Part shown: positions 18,126 through 26,938 of the stretch, in pieces
How positions within the stretch are numbered: the stretch's first letter is position 1
Layout of the letters: every line of letters starts with the position of its first letter
From: an uncultured Bacteroidia bacterium
GTDB lineage: Bacteria > Bacteroidota > Bacteroidia > Bacteroidales > F082
Direction of reading: 5' to 3'
Assembly: GCA_902800965.1 (NCBI GenBank)
Contig: CADCGK010000006.1
Coordinates: 62,001-126,000, forward strand
Length of the DNA stretch: 64,000 nucleotides
The notes under the pieces: model-generated
The model's database searches: none
What the model saw: the letters and a program-made list of their open reading frames with translations, nothing else
Told to the model about the DNA's origin: nothing
Position numbers and translations under genes: made by a program

Positions 18126-18716
18126 TCAAAGTGACTTCATCCACTTCCACTGGAAGAAGATCATGTAAAACACGCCCACCGTAATGGCGGCGTCGGCGAA
18201 ATTGAAGATGGGTCTGAAAAAGATGAAATGCCCGTCAGGGCCGAAAAAGAAGTTGGGCAGCCAGCTGTTGTCTTCCCGAGCGATGTCGATGATGGGGAAA
18301 TACAGCATATCGACCACCTTGCCATGAAGCCATCCCGCATAGTGGAAGACTTCGCCATAAAACACGCTGTCAATGATGTTGCCCATGGCGCCAGCTGTGA
18401 TGAGGGCGATGCCGAACATCACGCCAAACTTGGTGTTCTTCTTGGAAAGGCGGAACAAAAGAAAGAATAGTGCCACGACGGCAACAATCCTAAAAATGCT
18501 CAAAAAGGCTTTCATGGCGCCTCCACCTCCCATCCAGCCGAAAGCCATGCCGGGATTCTCAACGAAAAGCAACTTAAACCAATTGCCAAGGACTGGAATC
18601 TCCTGGCCAAGTTCCATATGCGTCTTGACCCAGATCTTAAGGATCTGGTCGATGAGCAAAACGGCAAGAATAATGATGAAAGAGCCTATCAGGCCCTTAC
18701 GTTTTGTTTTAGTCAC
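18126..18716 (-). CDS. lspA: Signal peptidase II (prolipoprotein signal peptidase)
   Basis: A 196-residue inner-membrane aspartic protease that removes signal peptides from lipoproteins; this window encodes several substrates. There are four hydrophobic segments. The catalytic aspartates are in NIIDSVFYG (about 112-120) and FNFADAAITVG (about 166-176). FVENPGMAFGWM near 50 is the conserved periplasmic motif. It overlaps the DksA-like gene by 4 nt, completing the ileS-dksA-lspA neighbourhood common in this phylum. Confidence 0.96.
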   Translation of the reverse strand: MTKTKRKGLIGSFIIILAVLLIDQILKIWVKTHMELGQEIPVLGNWFKLLFVENPGMAFGWMGGGGAMKAFLSIFRIVAVVALFFLLFRLSKKNTKFGVMFGIALITAGAMGNIIDSVFYGEVFHYAGWLHGKVVDMLYFPIIDIAREDNSWLPNFFFGPDGHFIFFRPIFNFADAAITVGVFYMIFFQWKWMKSL

Positions 18717-19117
18717 TTTTTCTTTTCCTTCATTTTAGCGTCAAGGCAAATCGTTGTAGTGGGTACACAACGCAGTCTTTCCTTGGGAATCAACTTGCCA
18801 GTGGCACGGCAAATGCCATAGGTCTTGTTCTCGATGCGCATCAGAGCGAATTCCAGGTTCTGGATATATTTCTCGGTACGTGCCGCGAGCTTGGCATTTT
18901 CCTCTTTTTGCGAGACGGAATAACCTTCTTCCAAGATCTTGAACGTCGGTGCGGTGTCATCAGTGCTGTTTTCACCGCCGGCAATATTTTCACTGAGCAG
19001 TGCGAGGTTTTCGCGTGCCTGTTGAAGTTTCTGCAGGATCAATTCCTTAAACTCCTCTAACTCCTCGTCGGAATACCGCACAGTAGGAGTGACTTTAATC
19101 TTCTCTTCCATAACCAT
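18713..19117 (-). CDS. DksA/TraR-family protein with an incomplete zinc finger
   Basis: This 134-residue protein is of the DksA/TraR type, small RNA-polymerase-binding factors with a coiled-coil hairpin and a C-terminal zinc-finger fold. The coiled-coil region spans about 20-95. The C-terminal fold keeps YGICRATGKLIPKERLRCVP, but the CxxC...CxxC pattern is broken: only three isolated Cys remain, in GIC, RCV and TIC. Loss of zinc ligands is seen in other DksA-like proteins. The start could also be the ATG two codons later (19111). It is downstream of ileS and coupled to lspA. Confidence 0.85.
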   Translation of the reverse strand: MVMEEKIKVTPTVRYSDEELEEFKELILQKLQQARENLALLSENIAGGENSTDDTAPTFKILEEGYSVSQKEENAKLAARTEKYIQNLEFALMRIENKTYGICRATGKLIPKERLRCVPTTTICLDAKMKEKKK

Positions 19118-19176
19118 TTTATTTTAGGTCCTACGAAAGTGCTAAAATACAAAAAAATCCTTACACCAACAATTTA

Positions 19177-22100
19177 TTAATTGTTTTTTTGAATCTTCAT
19201 CCTGACCTTGACATTTTCGGTAAGTTCGTCTTCCAAGGCATCGCCTTCGAGTTTATCGACGATTTGGATGGCGGTGGCCAACGTCTCAGCGCAGATGTAG
19301 CTGCTGAATACTTTGACGGCGGATTCAATCTTATCGTTCTTCTCGATGAATACCTCGATCCGGTCAGTAACTTCCAAGCCTGAGTTCTTACGCAAGGTCT
19401 GGATGCGGTTGACGATTTCACGGGCGAGGCCTTCGTTGAAGAGGTCTTCGGTGATGGTCATGTCCAAAGCAACGGTGTAGTTGTCCTGTGACGTGACAGC
19501 CCAGCCAGGAATGTCTTGGGTGGAGATCAGAGCGTCTTCAAGGGTCAGCTCGACATCGACGCCATCCACATCCAAGTGGGTGCCGTTGTTCTTCTCGTAG
19601 GCATGGATCTCGTCTTGACTCATGTTGGCGAAGTAGGTCTGGATCTGTTTCATCTGCTTGCCATACTTCCTGCCCAAGGTCTTGAAGTTGGGCTTCACGT
19701 TCTTCACCAGAATGTTGTTGTCGGGGGCAAGGAACTCGATGCCTTTGATGTTGACCTCACTCATGATGAGGTGGGAGATCTTTTCCAGTTGAGCCTTCAT
19801 CTCTTCGTTGGCCACGGGGATCATGATCTTTGACAGCGGCTGACGTACGCGGATGTTGGCTTTCTTACGCAGTGAAAGCACCAGCGAAGAAATCAGCTGT
19901 GCGGCTTCCATGCGTTCCTCCAATGCCTTGTCGATGAGCTTGTTGTCGGCTGCCGGGAAGTCGGTGAGATGTACGGACTCGGCGGCATTTTTGCCAGTGG
20001 CGTTGTTGAGGTCACGGTAAAGCTGCTCGCTGAAGAACGGTGCAATCGGAGAGCTAAGACGAGCCACGGTCTCCAAGCAGGTGTAAAGGGTCTGATAGGC
20101 AGAGAGCTTGTCCTTGTCATCATCGCTTCTCCAGAAACGACGGCGTGAGAGACGCACGTACCAGTTGCTGAGGTGGGCATCCACGAAGTCGGCAATGGCG
20201 CGACCGGCACGGGTGGGCTCATAGTCACTGTAGGCTTCGTCAACGGTGAGGATCAGGGAATTCAACTCCGATAGGATCCAACGGTCGATCTCAGGACGCT
20301 CTGTGTATGGGATGTTGGCTTCCTTATAGTCGAACTTGTCGATGTTGGCATACAGTGCAAAGAAGGCGTAGGTGTTATAGAGTGTTCCAAAGAACTTACG
20401 GCGCACTTCGTCAACACCGGCCTCGTCAAATTTCAAGTTGTCCCAAGGCTGGGAGTTGGTAATCATGTACCAACGCACGGCATCGGCGCCATATTTCTCG
20501 ATGGCACCGAAGGGGTCAACGGCATTGCCCAAACGTTTCGACATCTTGTTGCCGTTCTTGTCGAGCACCAAGCCGTTGGAGATGACATTCTTATAAGCAA
20601 CACTGTCGAAGCACATCGTGGCGATGGCATGCAGGGTGAAGAACCAGCCACGGGTTTGATCCACGCCCTCAGCGATGAAATCAGCGGGGAAGGGAATAGG
20701 TGAGAGGTGAGAGGTGAGAGGTGAGTGTTTTCCACCTTCATCTTTCTTAGCCATGCAATGATACTGGGCGTACGGCATGGCACCTGAGTCGAACCACACG
20801 TCAATCAAATCGGGTTCGCGGAACATCTTCTTGCCGCTAGCAGAGCAGAGGATGACGCCATCGATATATGGTCTATGCAGGTCGAACTTGGTGTAGTCTT
20901 CCGAAGCGTATGGATTCGAGGTCATGAATCCTGCCTTGATGGATTTTTCGATTTCGTTGCGGAGCTCTTCGACGCTGCCGATGCAGATCTCCTCTTTGCC
21001 GTCCTCGGTGCGCCAGATGGGCAATGGAGTGCCCCAGTAGCGTGAACGGGAGAGGTTCCAGTCCACCAGGTTCTCAAGCCAGTTGCCGAAACGACCGCTG
21101 CCGGTGGCTTCAGGCTTCCAGTTGATGGTCTTGTTAAGCTCGATCATACGGTCTTTCAGGGCCGTGGTCTTGATGAACCAGCTGTCGAGGGGATAATAGA
21201 GCACGGGCTTGTCGGTGCGCCAGCAGTGTGGGTAGTTGTGGACATGTTTCTCACTCTTGAAGAGCTTGCCTTGTTCCTTGAGGAGCATCACGATGTCAAC
21301 ATCGAGGCTCTTGTCCTTCTCGGTCTTGGTGGGGTCATAGGCGTTCTTGACGAACTGTCCGGCGTAGGGGCGGTAGGCTTCCACGTCCATGCAGTTCTTG
21401 ACAAACTCGGGATCCAGGTCCTCGATACGCCAGAACTTGCCGGTACGATCCACCATCGGCTGGGCTTTGCCGTCCTTGTCGATCATCTGCAAAGGCGGGA
21501 TGCCAGCAGCGGCGGCAACGCGTTTGTCGTCAGCGCCAAAGGTCGGAGCGATATGGACGATGCCCGTACCGTCTTCGGTGGTGACATAGTCGCCAGGGAT
21601 GATGCGGAAGGCGCCTTTACCCGGGTTGACCCATGGGATGAGTTGTTCATATTCGATGCCAACCAGCTCGCTGCCTTTGAACTCCTTCACAATCTCAGGA
21701 GCTTCCTTGAACATGGTGCCTATCAAGGCTTTGGCCATCAGGATGTAGCAAGGCTCCTCGGTGTAGGGATGCACGGTCTTCAGCAGCACATAGTCGATAT
21801 TGGGACCAACGCACAAAGCCGTGTTGCTCGGCAAGGTCCATGGTGTGGTGGTCCATGCAATGGCGTAAGTGGTAAGCTTTTCTCCTACTCCTAACTCCTC
21901 ACTCCTAACTCCTAACTTAAACAGCGCCACGCAAGTCAAATCCTTTACGTCGCGATAGCAGCCGGGCATGTTCAGTTCGTGGGAGCTGAGGCCAGTGCCA
22001 GCAGCAGGTGAGTAGGGCTGGATGGTATAGCCTTTATAGAGCAGGCCTTTGTTATAGAGGTCTTTCAGCAGGAACCACAAGGTCTCGATGTAGTCGTTGG

Positions 22101-22560
22101 TGAAAGTGATGTAAGGATCGTTGAGGTTGACCCAATAGCCCATCTTACGGGTAAGGTCGTCCCACATGTCCTTGTATTTCATCACTTCCTCGCGGCAGGC
22201 ACGGTTGTAGTCATCGACGCTGATCTTCTTGCCGATGTCTTCCTTCGTGATGCCGAGTTTCTTCTCCACGCCGAGTTCCACAGGCAGGCCGTGGGTGTCC
22301 CAGCCGGCCTTGCGCACCACGTGTTTTCCTTTCAAGGTCTGGTAGCGGCATACCACGTCCTTGATGGAACGGGCCATCACATGGTGGATACCGGGGGTGC
22401 CGTTGGCACTCGGCGGACCTTCAAAGAACACAAAAGCGTTGTCTTTGTCGCGATTATCGAGGCTCTTTTGGAAGGTGTCGTTTTCTTCCCAATACTTACG
22501 AATTTCGTTGGCTGTCTCAGTGAGATTCAGCTGTTTATACTCTTTGTAATTCTGCTTCAT
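19177..22560 (-). CDS. ileS: Isoleucyl-tRNA synthetase with two repeat-encoded insertions
   Basis: This 1127-residue class I enzyme charges tRNA-Ile and edits valine. The HIGH motif appears as PSANGTPGIHHV (about 51-62), the editing-domain landmark as AIAWTTTPWTLPSN (about 233-246), and KMSKS as NKMSKRLGNAVDPF (about 655-668). A C-terminal anticodon and tail region follows. Two stretches are encoded by heptanucleotide arrays: LGVRSEELGVGE at about 215-226, before the editing domain, and SPLTSHLSP at about 612-621, between catalytic-core blocks. Both keep frame. A TATCTTTG promoter box lies upstream. Confidence 0.97.
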   Translation of the reverse strand: MKQNYKEYKQLNLTETANEIRKYWEENDTFQKSLDNRDKDNAFVFFEGPPSANGTPGIHHVMARSIKDVVCRYQTLKGKHVVRKAGWDTHGLPVELGVEKKLGITKEDIGKKISVDDYNRACREEVMKYKDMWDDLTRKMGYWVNLNDPYITFTNDYIETLWFLLKDLYNKGLLYKGYTIQPYSPAAGTGLSSHELNMPGCYRDVKDLTCVALFKLGVRSEELGVGEKLTTYAIAWTTTPWTLPSNTALCVGPNIDYVLLKTVHPYTEEPCYILMAKALIGTMFKEAPEIVKEFKGSELVGIEYEQLIPWVNPGKGAFRIIPGDYVTTEDGTGIVHIAPTFGADDKRVAAAAGIPPLQMIDKDGKAQPMVDRTGKFWRIEDLDPEFVKNCMDVEAYRPYAGQFVKNAYDPTKTEKDKSLDVDIVMLLKEQGKLFKSEKHVHNYPHCWRTDKPVLYYPLDSWFIKTTALKDRMIELNKTINWKPEATGSGRFGNWLENLVDWNLSRSRYWGTPLPIWRTEDGKEEICIGSVEELRNEIEKSIKAGFMTSNPYASEDYTKFDLHRPYIDGVILCSASGKKMFREPDLIDVWFDSGAMPYAQYHCMAKKDEGGKHSPLTSHLSPIPFPADFIAEGVDQTRGWFFTLHAIATMCFDSVAYKNVISNGLVLDKNGNKMSKRLGNAVDPFGAIEKYGADAVRWYMITNSQPWDNLKFDEAGVDEVRRKFFGTLYNTYAFFALYANIDKFDYKEANIPYTERPEIDRWILSELNSLILTVDEAYSDYEPTRAGRAIADFVDAHLSNWYVRLSRRRFWRSDDDKDKLSAYQTLYTCLETVARLSSPIAPFFSEQLYRDLNNATGKNAAESVHLTDFPAADNKLIDKALEERMEAAQLISSLVLSLRKKANIRVRQPLSKIMIPVANEEMKAQLEKISHLIMSEVNIKGIEFLAPDNNILVKNVKPNFKTLGRKYGKQMKQIQTYFANMSQDEIHAYEKNNGTHLDVDGVDVELTLEDALISTQDIPGWAVTSQDNYTVALDMTITEDLFNEGLAREIVNRIQTLRKNSGLEVTDRIEVFIEKNDKIESAVKVFSSYICAETLATAIQIVDKLEGDALEDELTENVKVRMKIQKNN
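20699..20726. repeat. Heptanucleotide tandem array 4 (4 units, inside ileS)
   Basis: Four units of GGTGAGA type, encoding the peptide SPLTSHLSP on the minus strand within IleRS. The same unit occurs in arrays 9, 15 and 16. Confidence 0.92.
21881..21917. repeat. Heptanucleotide tandem array 5 (about 5 units, inside ileS)
   Basis: Units of the ACTCCTA/ACTCCTC type, encoding LGVRSEELGVGE within IleRS. Here the coding strand is the purine-rich one, opposite to array 4. Confidence 0.92.
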
Positions 22561-22583
22561 CTTGCGGGCTTGAATTAAAGCCG

Positions 22584-22591
22584 CAAAGATA
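22584..22591 (-). promoter_or_regulatory. -7 box for ileS
   Basis: The minus strand reads TATCTTTG, 24-31 nt before the ileS ATG. Confidence 0.6.
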
Positions 22592-22603
22592 CAAAACTTT
22601 TTT

Positions 22604-22636
22604 CAGTTTACAGTTTACAGTTTGCAGTTTTCAGTG
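22604..22636. repeat. Heptanucleotide tandem array 6 (4.7 units, spacer)
   Basis: Units CAGTTTA, CAGTTTA, CAGTTTG, CAGTTTT, CAGTG in the gap between the SPFH gene stop and ileS. It lies just upstream of the ileS promoter box. Confidence 0.9.
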
Positions 22637-22645
22637 AAGAGTTTT

Positions 22646-23656
22646 TTACTTTTCGAGATTCAGCAACAGTCCATTGCCATCACCAGTCATGATTTCGGGC
22701 AGTTTGCCATCCCATTTGTTGATCCATTCGAGTTGGACGATCTTCGGGTTGCTGGAGACGGAAGCGCCTTTGATTTTCAGGGCTTCAGCTTCACCTTCAG
22801 CGTTGAGGATCTGGATGTCTTTCTCGATCTCAGCTTGTTTCTTCAGCTCTTCCTTCTGCTTAGTGACCTCTGAGAGGGTAAGGGCTTTCTGCTCCTCAAG
22901 TTTCTTTTGGTTGATGGCGGTCTCGTAATCGCTGTTGTAATATACCTCACGGATGTCGATCTGGTCAAGAATGAGATGATAAGACAGGATGTCTTTTTTC
23001 ATCCTTTCGAGCACAAATGACTGGATTTCTTCGCGGCTAGTGCTATACACCTGTATGGGGGTGTATTTGCTGGTGGTCAAGGCCAACGCGGATTTCAGTT
23101 TTGGTTTGATCACATTTTCTTCCAGCCAATAGAAACGGCCGTTTTCCTTGCCGTCGGTCTCTGAGACATTGTCGTAGATCCACCAAGCATATTCGGGATC
23201 GATACGCCATGAGGCGCTGATGTCGAAGCCCATCTTGATACCGTCGATAGTGGGAGTCCAAACGGTTTCCGACTGTGTGGCCTCAGCCTTATAGGACTTG
23301 TATTCCGGGTCGCTTCGGTTGACACTGGTGCGCTTGGCGCAGGTATAAACCTGTTCGGTCTTGTCCATGGTTTGAACCGTGTACCAAGGCAGGATGAGGT
23401 GCCATCCAGTGTGGTAGGTCTGTTGTTTCACGCCACTTGGGGTGATGACGACACCACATTCCTGGGCAGGGATGATGGTGAGGAATCTGGTGACGGCAAG
23501 AAAGATGACAGGGATCAGCCAAAGCAAGATGCTGTTGGACATTTTCTTGGGATTTTTGCCCCTGCTTTGCTCGTTTTTGACGATGGTGTTGTTGTAAAAT
23601 GCAGCAAAGAGGCTGTAGCAGATCAGTATAACTGCTAAAATGTTGAGGTACTTCAT
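22646..23656 (-). CDS. SPFH/prohibitin-family membrane protein
   Basis: A 336-residue protein with two N-terminal hydrophobic segments (about 4-22 and 43-62), then an SPFH/Band 7 domain starting IIPAQECGVVITPSGVKQQ and GWHLILPWYTVQTMDK. From about 235 there is a charged helical region (KKLEEQKALTLSEVTKQKEELKKQ-like, about 242-275) typical of oligomerising SPFH proteins. It probably forms membrane microdomain scaffolds; a specific partner cannot be seen. It is the last gene after the acyl-CoA dehydrogenase on the same strand. Confidence 0.88.
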   Translation of the reverse strand: MKYLNILAVILICYSLFAAFYNNTIVKNEQSRGKNPKKMSNSILLWLIPVIFLAVTRFLTIIPAQECGVVITPSGVKQQTYHTGWHLILPWYTVQTMDKTEQVYTCAKRTSVNRSDPEYKSYKAEATQSETVWTPTIDGIKMGFDISASWRIDPEYAWWIYDNVSETDGKENGRFYWLEENVIKPKLKSALALTTSKYTPIQVYSTSREEIQSFVLERMKKDILSYHLILDQIDIREVYYNSDYETAINQKKLEEQKALTLSEVTKQKEELKKQAEIEKDIQILNAEGEAEALKIKGASVSSNPKIVQLEWINKWDGKLPEIMTGDGNGLLLNLEK

Positions 23657-23676
23657 TTTTATTAATCTTTTTAATT

Positions 23677-23704
23677 ACTCCTAACTCCTAACTCCTCACT
23701 CCTT
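23677..23704. repeat. Heptanucleotide tandem array 7 (4 units, spacer)
   Basis: Four ACTCCTA/ACTCCTC/ACTCCTT units between the SPFH start and the acyl-CoA dehydrogenase stop; the last unit overlaps that stop codon. Confidence 0.9.
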
Positions 23705-24845
23705 AACATCCAATTGCTCTGGAAATAACCAGTCTCAGGATCTCGGAAGTGCCTTCTCCGATTTGAAGGATGCGTTGATCGCGATAGAAGCGTTCCATGT
23801 CGAACTCTTTGAGGAGTCCGTGACCGCCCATCACTTGCACGGCGTTGTCGCACACTTCGGCGGCGACTTCGGAGCAATAGAGCTTGGCCATGGCGGCTTC
23901 TTTGCCAAAGGGACGGTGCTGGTCCTTCAGCCAGCAGGCATGGTACAGCAGGTTGCGTGCTGCTTCGACTTTCATGGCCATGTCGGCGAGTTTGAAGGCC
24001 ACTGCTTGGAACTTGCACACGGGTTTGCCGAACTGGACGCGTTTCTTGGAGTAGGCGAGGGCCATCTCGTAGGCGCCTTGGGCACAGCCGAGGCCCATGG
24101 CGGCGATGGAGAGACGTCCGGAGTCGAGGGTGGCCAACATCATGTGGGAGCCTTCCCCAGGCTCGCCCAAGATGCACTCCCTGGGCAGCCGCACGTTGTC
24201 GAACACGAGCTTGCCGGTGTTGGAAGCACGCCACATCATCTTGTCGTCCATCGGGGTCTGGGTGAAGCCTGGGACGGAGTTCTCAACCAGCAAGGCGGTA
24301 AACTCGGGCTTGCCGTCCTTTTCACCGGAGACGGCTTGTACGCTCGTGCCTAGGGTGATCGGCGTAGCGCTGTTGGTGATGAAGATCTTGGTGCCGTTGA
24401 GCAGCCAGGTGTCGCCTTCGAGCTTGGCCGTGGTCTTGGTGCCACGCGAGTCACTGCCAGCGTCCTCTTCCGTCAGTCCGAAGCCCCAGAGCTTATCTTT
24501 GCAGAGTTGGGGCAGGTACTTGCGTTTCTGCTCCTCAGTGCCGTAGTCTTTGATGGGACCGATGCCCAACGAGTTGTCGGCAGCGATGGTGGCTGCGGTG
24601 GAGCCATCCACACGAGCGAGTTCTTCCACGGCGATGATATAGCTGAGGTTATCCAAGCCCTGACCGCCATATTCTTTCGGTACGGTCATGCCTAACAGAC
24701 CTAGCTCACCCATCTTGAGAGTCAGTTCAGTGTCGAAATGCTGGTGCTCGTCGTTGTAACGGGCTACAGGTTTCACTTCTGCCTCGGCGAAATCTCTAAC
24801 CTTCTGCCGCAAGGCTTCTTGTTCTTTTGTTAAGTCAAAGTTCAT
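23703..24845 (-). CDS. Acyl-CoA dehydrogenase
   Basis: A 380-residue flavoenzyme that introduces the alpha-beta double bond into an acyl-CoA, passing electrons to ETF. The three-domain acyl-CoA dehydrogenase fold is complete: ALTEEDAGSD-like motif (GFGLTEEDAGSDSRG, about 132-146), FITNSA near 167, RVQFGKPVCKFQAV near 278, and the C-terminal QVMGGHGLLKEFDMERFYRDQRI region. The Glu in IGEGTSEI near 366 sits where short/medium-chain enzymes keep the catalytic base; isovaleryl-CoA dehydrogenases use another position. The operon suggests a branched or short acyl-CoA substrate. Confidence 0.93.
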   Translation of the reverse strand: MNFDLTKEQEALRQKVRDFAEAEVKPVARYNDEHQHFDTELTLKMGELGLLGMTVPKEYGGQGLDNLSYIIAVEELARVDGSTAATIAADNSLGIGPIKDYGTEEQKRKYLPQLCKDKLWGFGLTEEDAGSDSRGTKTTAKLEGDTWLLNGTKIFITNSATPITLGTSVQAVSGEKDGKPEFTALLVENSVPGFTQTPMDDKMMWRASNTGKLVFDNVRLPRECILGEPGEGSHMMLATLDSGRLSIAAMGLGCAQGAYEMALAYSKKRVQFGKPVCKFQAVAFKLADMAMKVEAARNLLYHACWLKDQHRPFGKEAAMAKLYCSEVAAEVCDNAVQVMGGHGLLKEFDMERFYRDQRILQIGEGTSEILRLVISRAIGC

Positions 24846-24846
24846 A

Positions 24847-24881
24847 TTCTTACTTCTTGCTTCTAACTTCTTTCTTCTAAC
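24847..24881. repeat. Heptanucleotide tandem array 8 (5 units, operon junction)
   Basis: Units TTCTTAC, TTCTTGC, TTCTAAC, TTCTTTC, TTCTAAC. The array makes up the whole 17-nt gap between the carboxylase and dehydrogenase genes and also encodes the last residues (LEERS) and stop of the carboxylase. Confidence 0.92.
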
Positions 24882-26893
24882 TCTATAAGTTGCATCTTAT
24901 TGTCCACCATCTCACCTTCAGTGACCAAAATGCGTTTTACCTTGGCTTTGGCAGTGGCGACAATGTTGTTTTCCATCTTCATGGCCTCCACCACGATCAT
25001 CACTGTGCCAGCGTTTACCTCGTCGCCTTCCTTCACGTTGATCTTCACCACCTTGCCAGGCATGGGCGAGATCAAGGTTGATTTGTCGTTCACATTCTCT
25101 TTGCAAGAATAGTCGAGGGTATCGTTGAGCTGGTCGGTGCGGAAGCAACTGAAGTTCAGTCCACGGAAGTTCACGATGGTTTTCTGCTCATCATTGACGG
25201 AACAATAGACAACTTCATTCTTTCCGTTAAGCATGATCTTCAGCTGGTGGCCATCGTGTCCGATGAGTTCGGCGGAGAAGTGAGAGGTGAGAGGTGAGAG
25301 GTCAGAGGTGAGACTTTCCACTTTCAACTTTCCACTTTCCGCTTCCCAATGTGTGATATGGACTGGAATCTTTTGGCCTTCCACGTCAACGGTGAAATGA
25401 CTGTGGAAACGCCAGAAGCCGATGTCTTCCCAAACGTTTTCAATATGATGTTCAAAGCGTTTCTTGCAGAAATCATAAAGTAGGAATGACACCGCTATAT
25501 CATTGATGCTTAAACTATTGCGGCTATCGTTCAAGGCCTTTATGAGTGCTTCTTGGTGGGAGGCGCAGAAGGAAGTGTCGATCTTGTTGTCAACAAAATC
25601 CTGGTTTTTGATGACTTCCCATAGGTAGGCTTTGTTGGTGGTCAAGCCTTGAATGATGAACTCTTTCAGGGCGTGTTGCGCTGTCTCAATGGCAGCTTGA
25701 CGGGTCTTGCCATGGCAGATGAGCTTGGCGATCATGGGATCGTAGGCTTCGCTGATGGTGCAGGGACCATCGATGCTGCTATCGACACGGGCGCCTCTGA
25801 CCTGTGGCTCATGGTATGCCGTCACTTTTCCAGGAGTAGGCAGGAAGCCGTTTTCGGGATCTTCAGCATAGACGCGCATCTCAATGGCATGTCCCTGGGC
25901 TTGGATCATATCCTGTGTCCAGCCCATCTCTTTGCCTCGGGCGATGCGGATCTGTTCCTCCACAATGTCGATGCCCGTACGCATCTCGGTGACGGGATGT
26001 TCCACTTGGATACGGGTGTTCACCTCCAAGAAATAGAAGTTCAGGTCTTGATCCACGATGAACTCCACGGTGCCGGCGTTTTTGTAGCCGATGCCTTTAC
26101 AGAGCTTCACGGCAGTGGCCAGCAGCTGTTGCCGTTTCTCTTCAGTCAAAGTGGGAGAGGGCGACTCCTCGATGATCTTCTGGTAGCGTCGTTGAATGGT
26201 GCATTCGCGCTCATAAAGGTGTATGATGTTGCCGTGATGATCGGCGAGAATCTGCACTTCGATATGGCGCGGATTTTCGATATATTGCTCAACGAAGACG
26301 GTGCCGTCGCCGAAGTATTTCTCTGCTTCTCGGGAAGCGCGTTCCAGCTCGTCTTTGAGATCGTCTTTCTTTCTGACGATATGCATGCCTTTGCCTCCAC
26401 CGCCTGCCGCCGCCTTGATGAGAACGGGGTAGGGCAGTGTGTCGGCCTTTACCATGATATCCTCTAAGCTGCCCGTAAGGCCGAAGGTGACGGGGATGCC
26501 ATTGTCGATGGCAACCTGCCTTGCAGCGATCTTGTTGCCCATGAGCCGCATGGTGTCGGCATCGGGGCCGATGAAGATGAGGTTGTTTGCGGCGCAGGCT
26601 TCAGCGAAATCGGGATTCTCAGAGAGGAATCCATAGCCTGGGTGAATGGCATCGACACCAGCGTCCAAAGCGGCGTCGATGATCTTCTGTATGTTGAGAT
26701 AGGTGTCCTTGAGACTGCCATTTCCCAGGGGATAGGCCTCATCGGCGAGCCTACGGTGCAGCGCTTCGGCATCGTTGTCGGCAAACACCGCCACACTCTC
26801 GATGTGAAGCCGTCTCAAAGTGCGGATAATGCGCACAGCAATCTCCCCGCGGTTGGCAATCAGGACTTTATTTATCTTCCTACTATTCATCAA
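24863..26893 (-). CDS. Acyl-CoA carboxylase alpha subunit (biotin carboxylase + biotin carrier)
   Basis: A 676-residue subunit of a propionyl-, methylcrotonyl- or geranyl-CoA-type carboxylase. The biotin carboxylase domain (about 6-455) has VLIANRGEIAVRIIRTLRR, HPGYGFLSENPDFAEAC, the ATP-grasp loop KAAAGGGGKGMHIV and EVNTRIQVEHPVTE. The biotin carrier domain holds EAMKMENN with the biotinylated Lys near 639. Length and single-chain BC-BCCP layout favour methylcrotonyl/propionyl-CoA carboxylase over acetyl-CoA carboxylase. The matching carboxyltransferase (beta) subunit is not in the window. Residues about 516-538 come from a 10-unit heptanucleotide array. Start 26893 or the ATG one codon later. 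Confidence 0.93.
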   Translation of the reverse strand: MMNSRKINKVLIANRGEIAVRIIRTLRRLHIESVAVFADNDAEALHRRLADEAYPLGNGSLKDTYLNIQKIIDAALDAGVDAIHPGYGFLSENPDFAEACAANNLIFIGPDADTMRLMGNKIAARQVAIDNGIPVTFGLTGSLEDIMVKADTLPYPVLIKAAAGGGGKGMHIVRKKDDLKDELERASREAEKYFGDGTVFVEQYIENPRHIEVQILADHHGNIIHLYERECTIQRRYQKIIEESPSPTLTEEKRQQLLATAVKLCKGIGYKNAGTVEFIVDQDLNFYFLEVNTRIQVEHPVTEMRTGIDIVEEQIRIARGKEMGWTQDMIQAQGHAIEMRVYAEDPENGFLPTPGKVTAYHEPQVRGARVDSSIDGPCTISEAYDPMIAKLICHGKTRQAAIETAQHALKEFIIQGLTTNKAYLWEVIKNQDFVDNKIDTSFCASHQEALIKALNDSRNSLSINDIAVSFLLYDFCKKRFEHHIENVWEDIGFWRFHSHFTVDVEGQKIPVHITHWEAESGKLKVESLTSDLSPLTSHFSAELIGHDGHQLKIMLNGKNEVVYCSVNDEQKTIVNFRGLNFSCFRTDQLNDTLDYSCKENVNDKSTLISPMPGKVVKINVKEGDEVNAGTVMIVVEAMKMENNIVATAKAKVKRILVTEGEMVDNKMQLIELEERS
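25279..25348. repeat. Heptanucleotide tandem array 9 (10 units, two motifs, inside the carboxylase)
   Basis: Five GGTGAGA-type units (25279-25313) join five CTTTCCA-type units (25314-25348) with no phase break. Together they encode the segments SGKLKVES and LTSDLSPLTSHFS between the BC and carrier domains. It is the longest array in the window. Confidence 0.93.
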
Positions 26894-26896
26894 CTT

Positions 26897-26938
26897 TTAT
26901 CTTTAATCTCTTATCTCTTATCTTTTATCTTTTATCTC
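26897..26938. repeat. Heptanucleotide tandem array 10 (6 units, operon spacer)
   Basis: Six TTATCTT/TTATCTC units fill the spacer between the enoyl-CoA hydratase stop (26932-26934, inside the array) and the carboxylase start. Confidence 0.92.

Noticed and set aside
23703-24845. Calling the acyl-CoA dehydrogenase isovaleryl-CoA dehydrogenase
   Set aside because: The IGEGTSEI motif keeps a Glu in the MCAD/SCAD position; operon context alone is not enough for the specific name.
20699-25348. Regular short repeats as a possible CRISPR array
   Set aside because: The unit is 7 nt with no spacers, arrays are short and scattered, and no cas gene is present.
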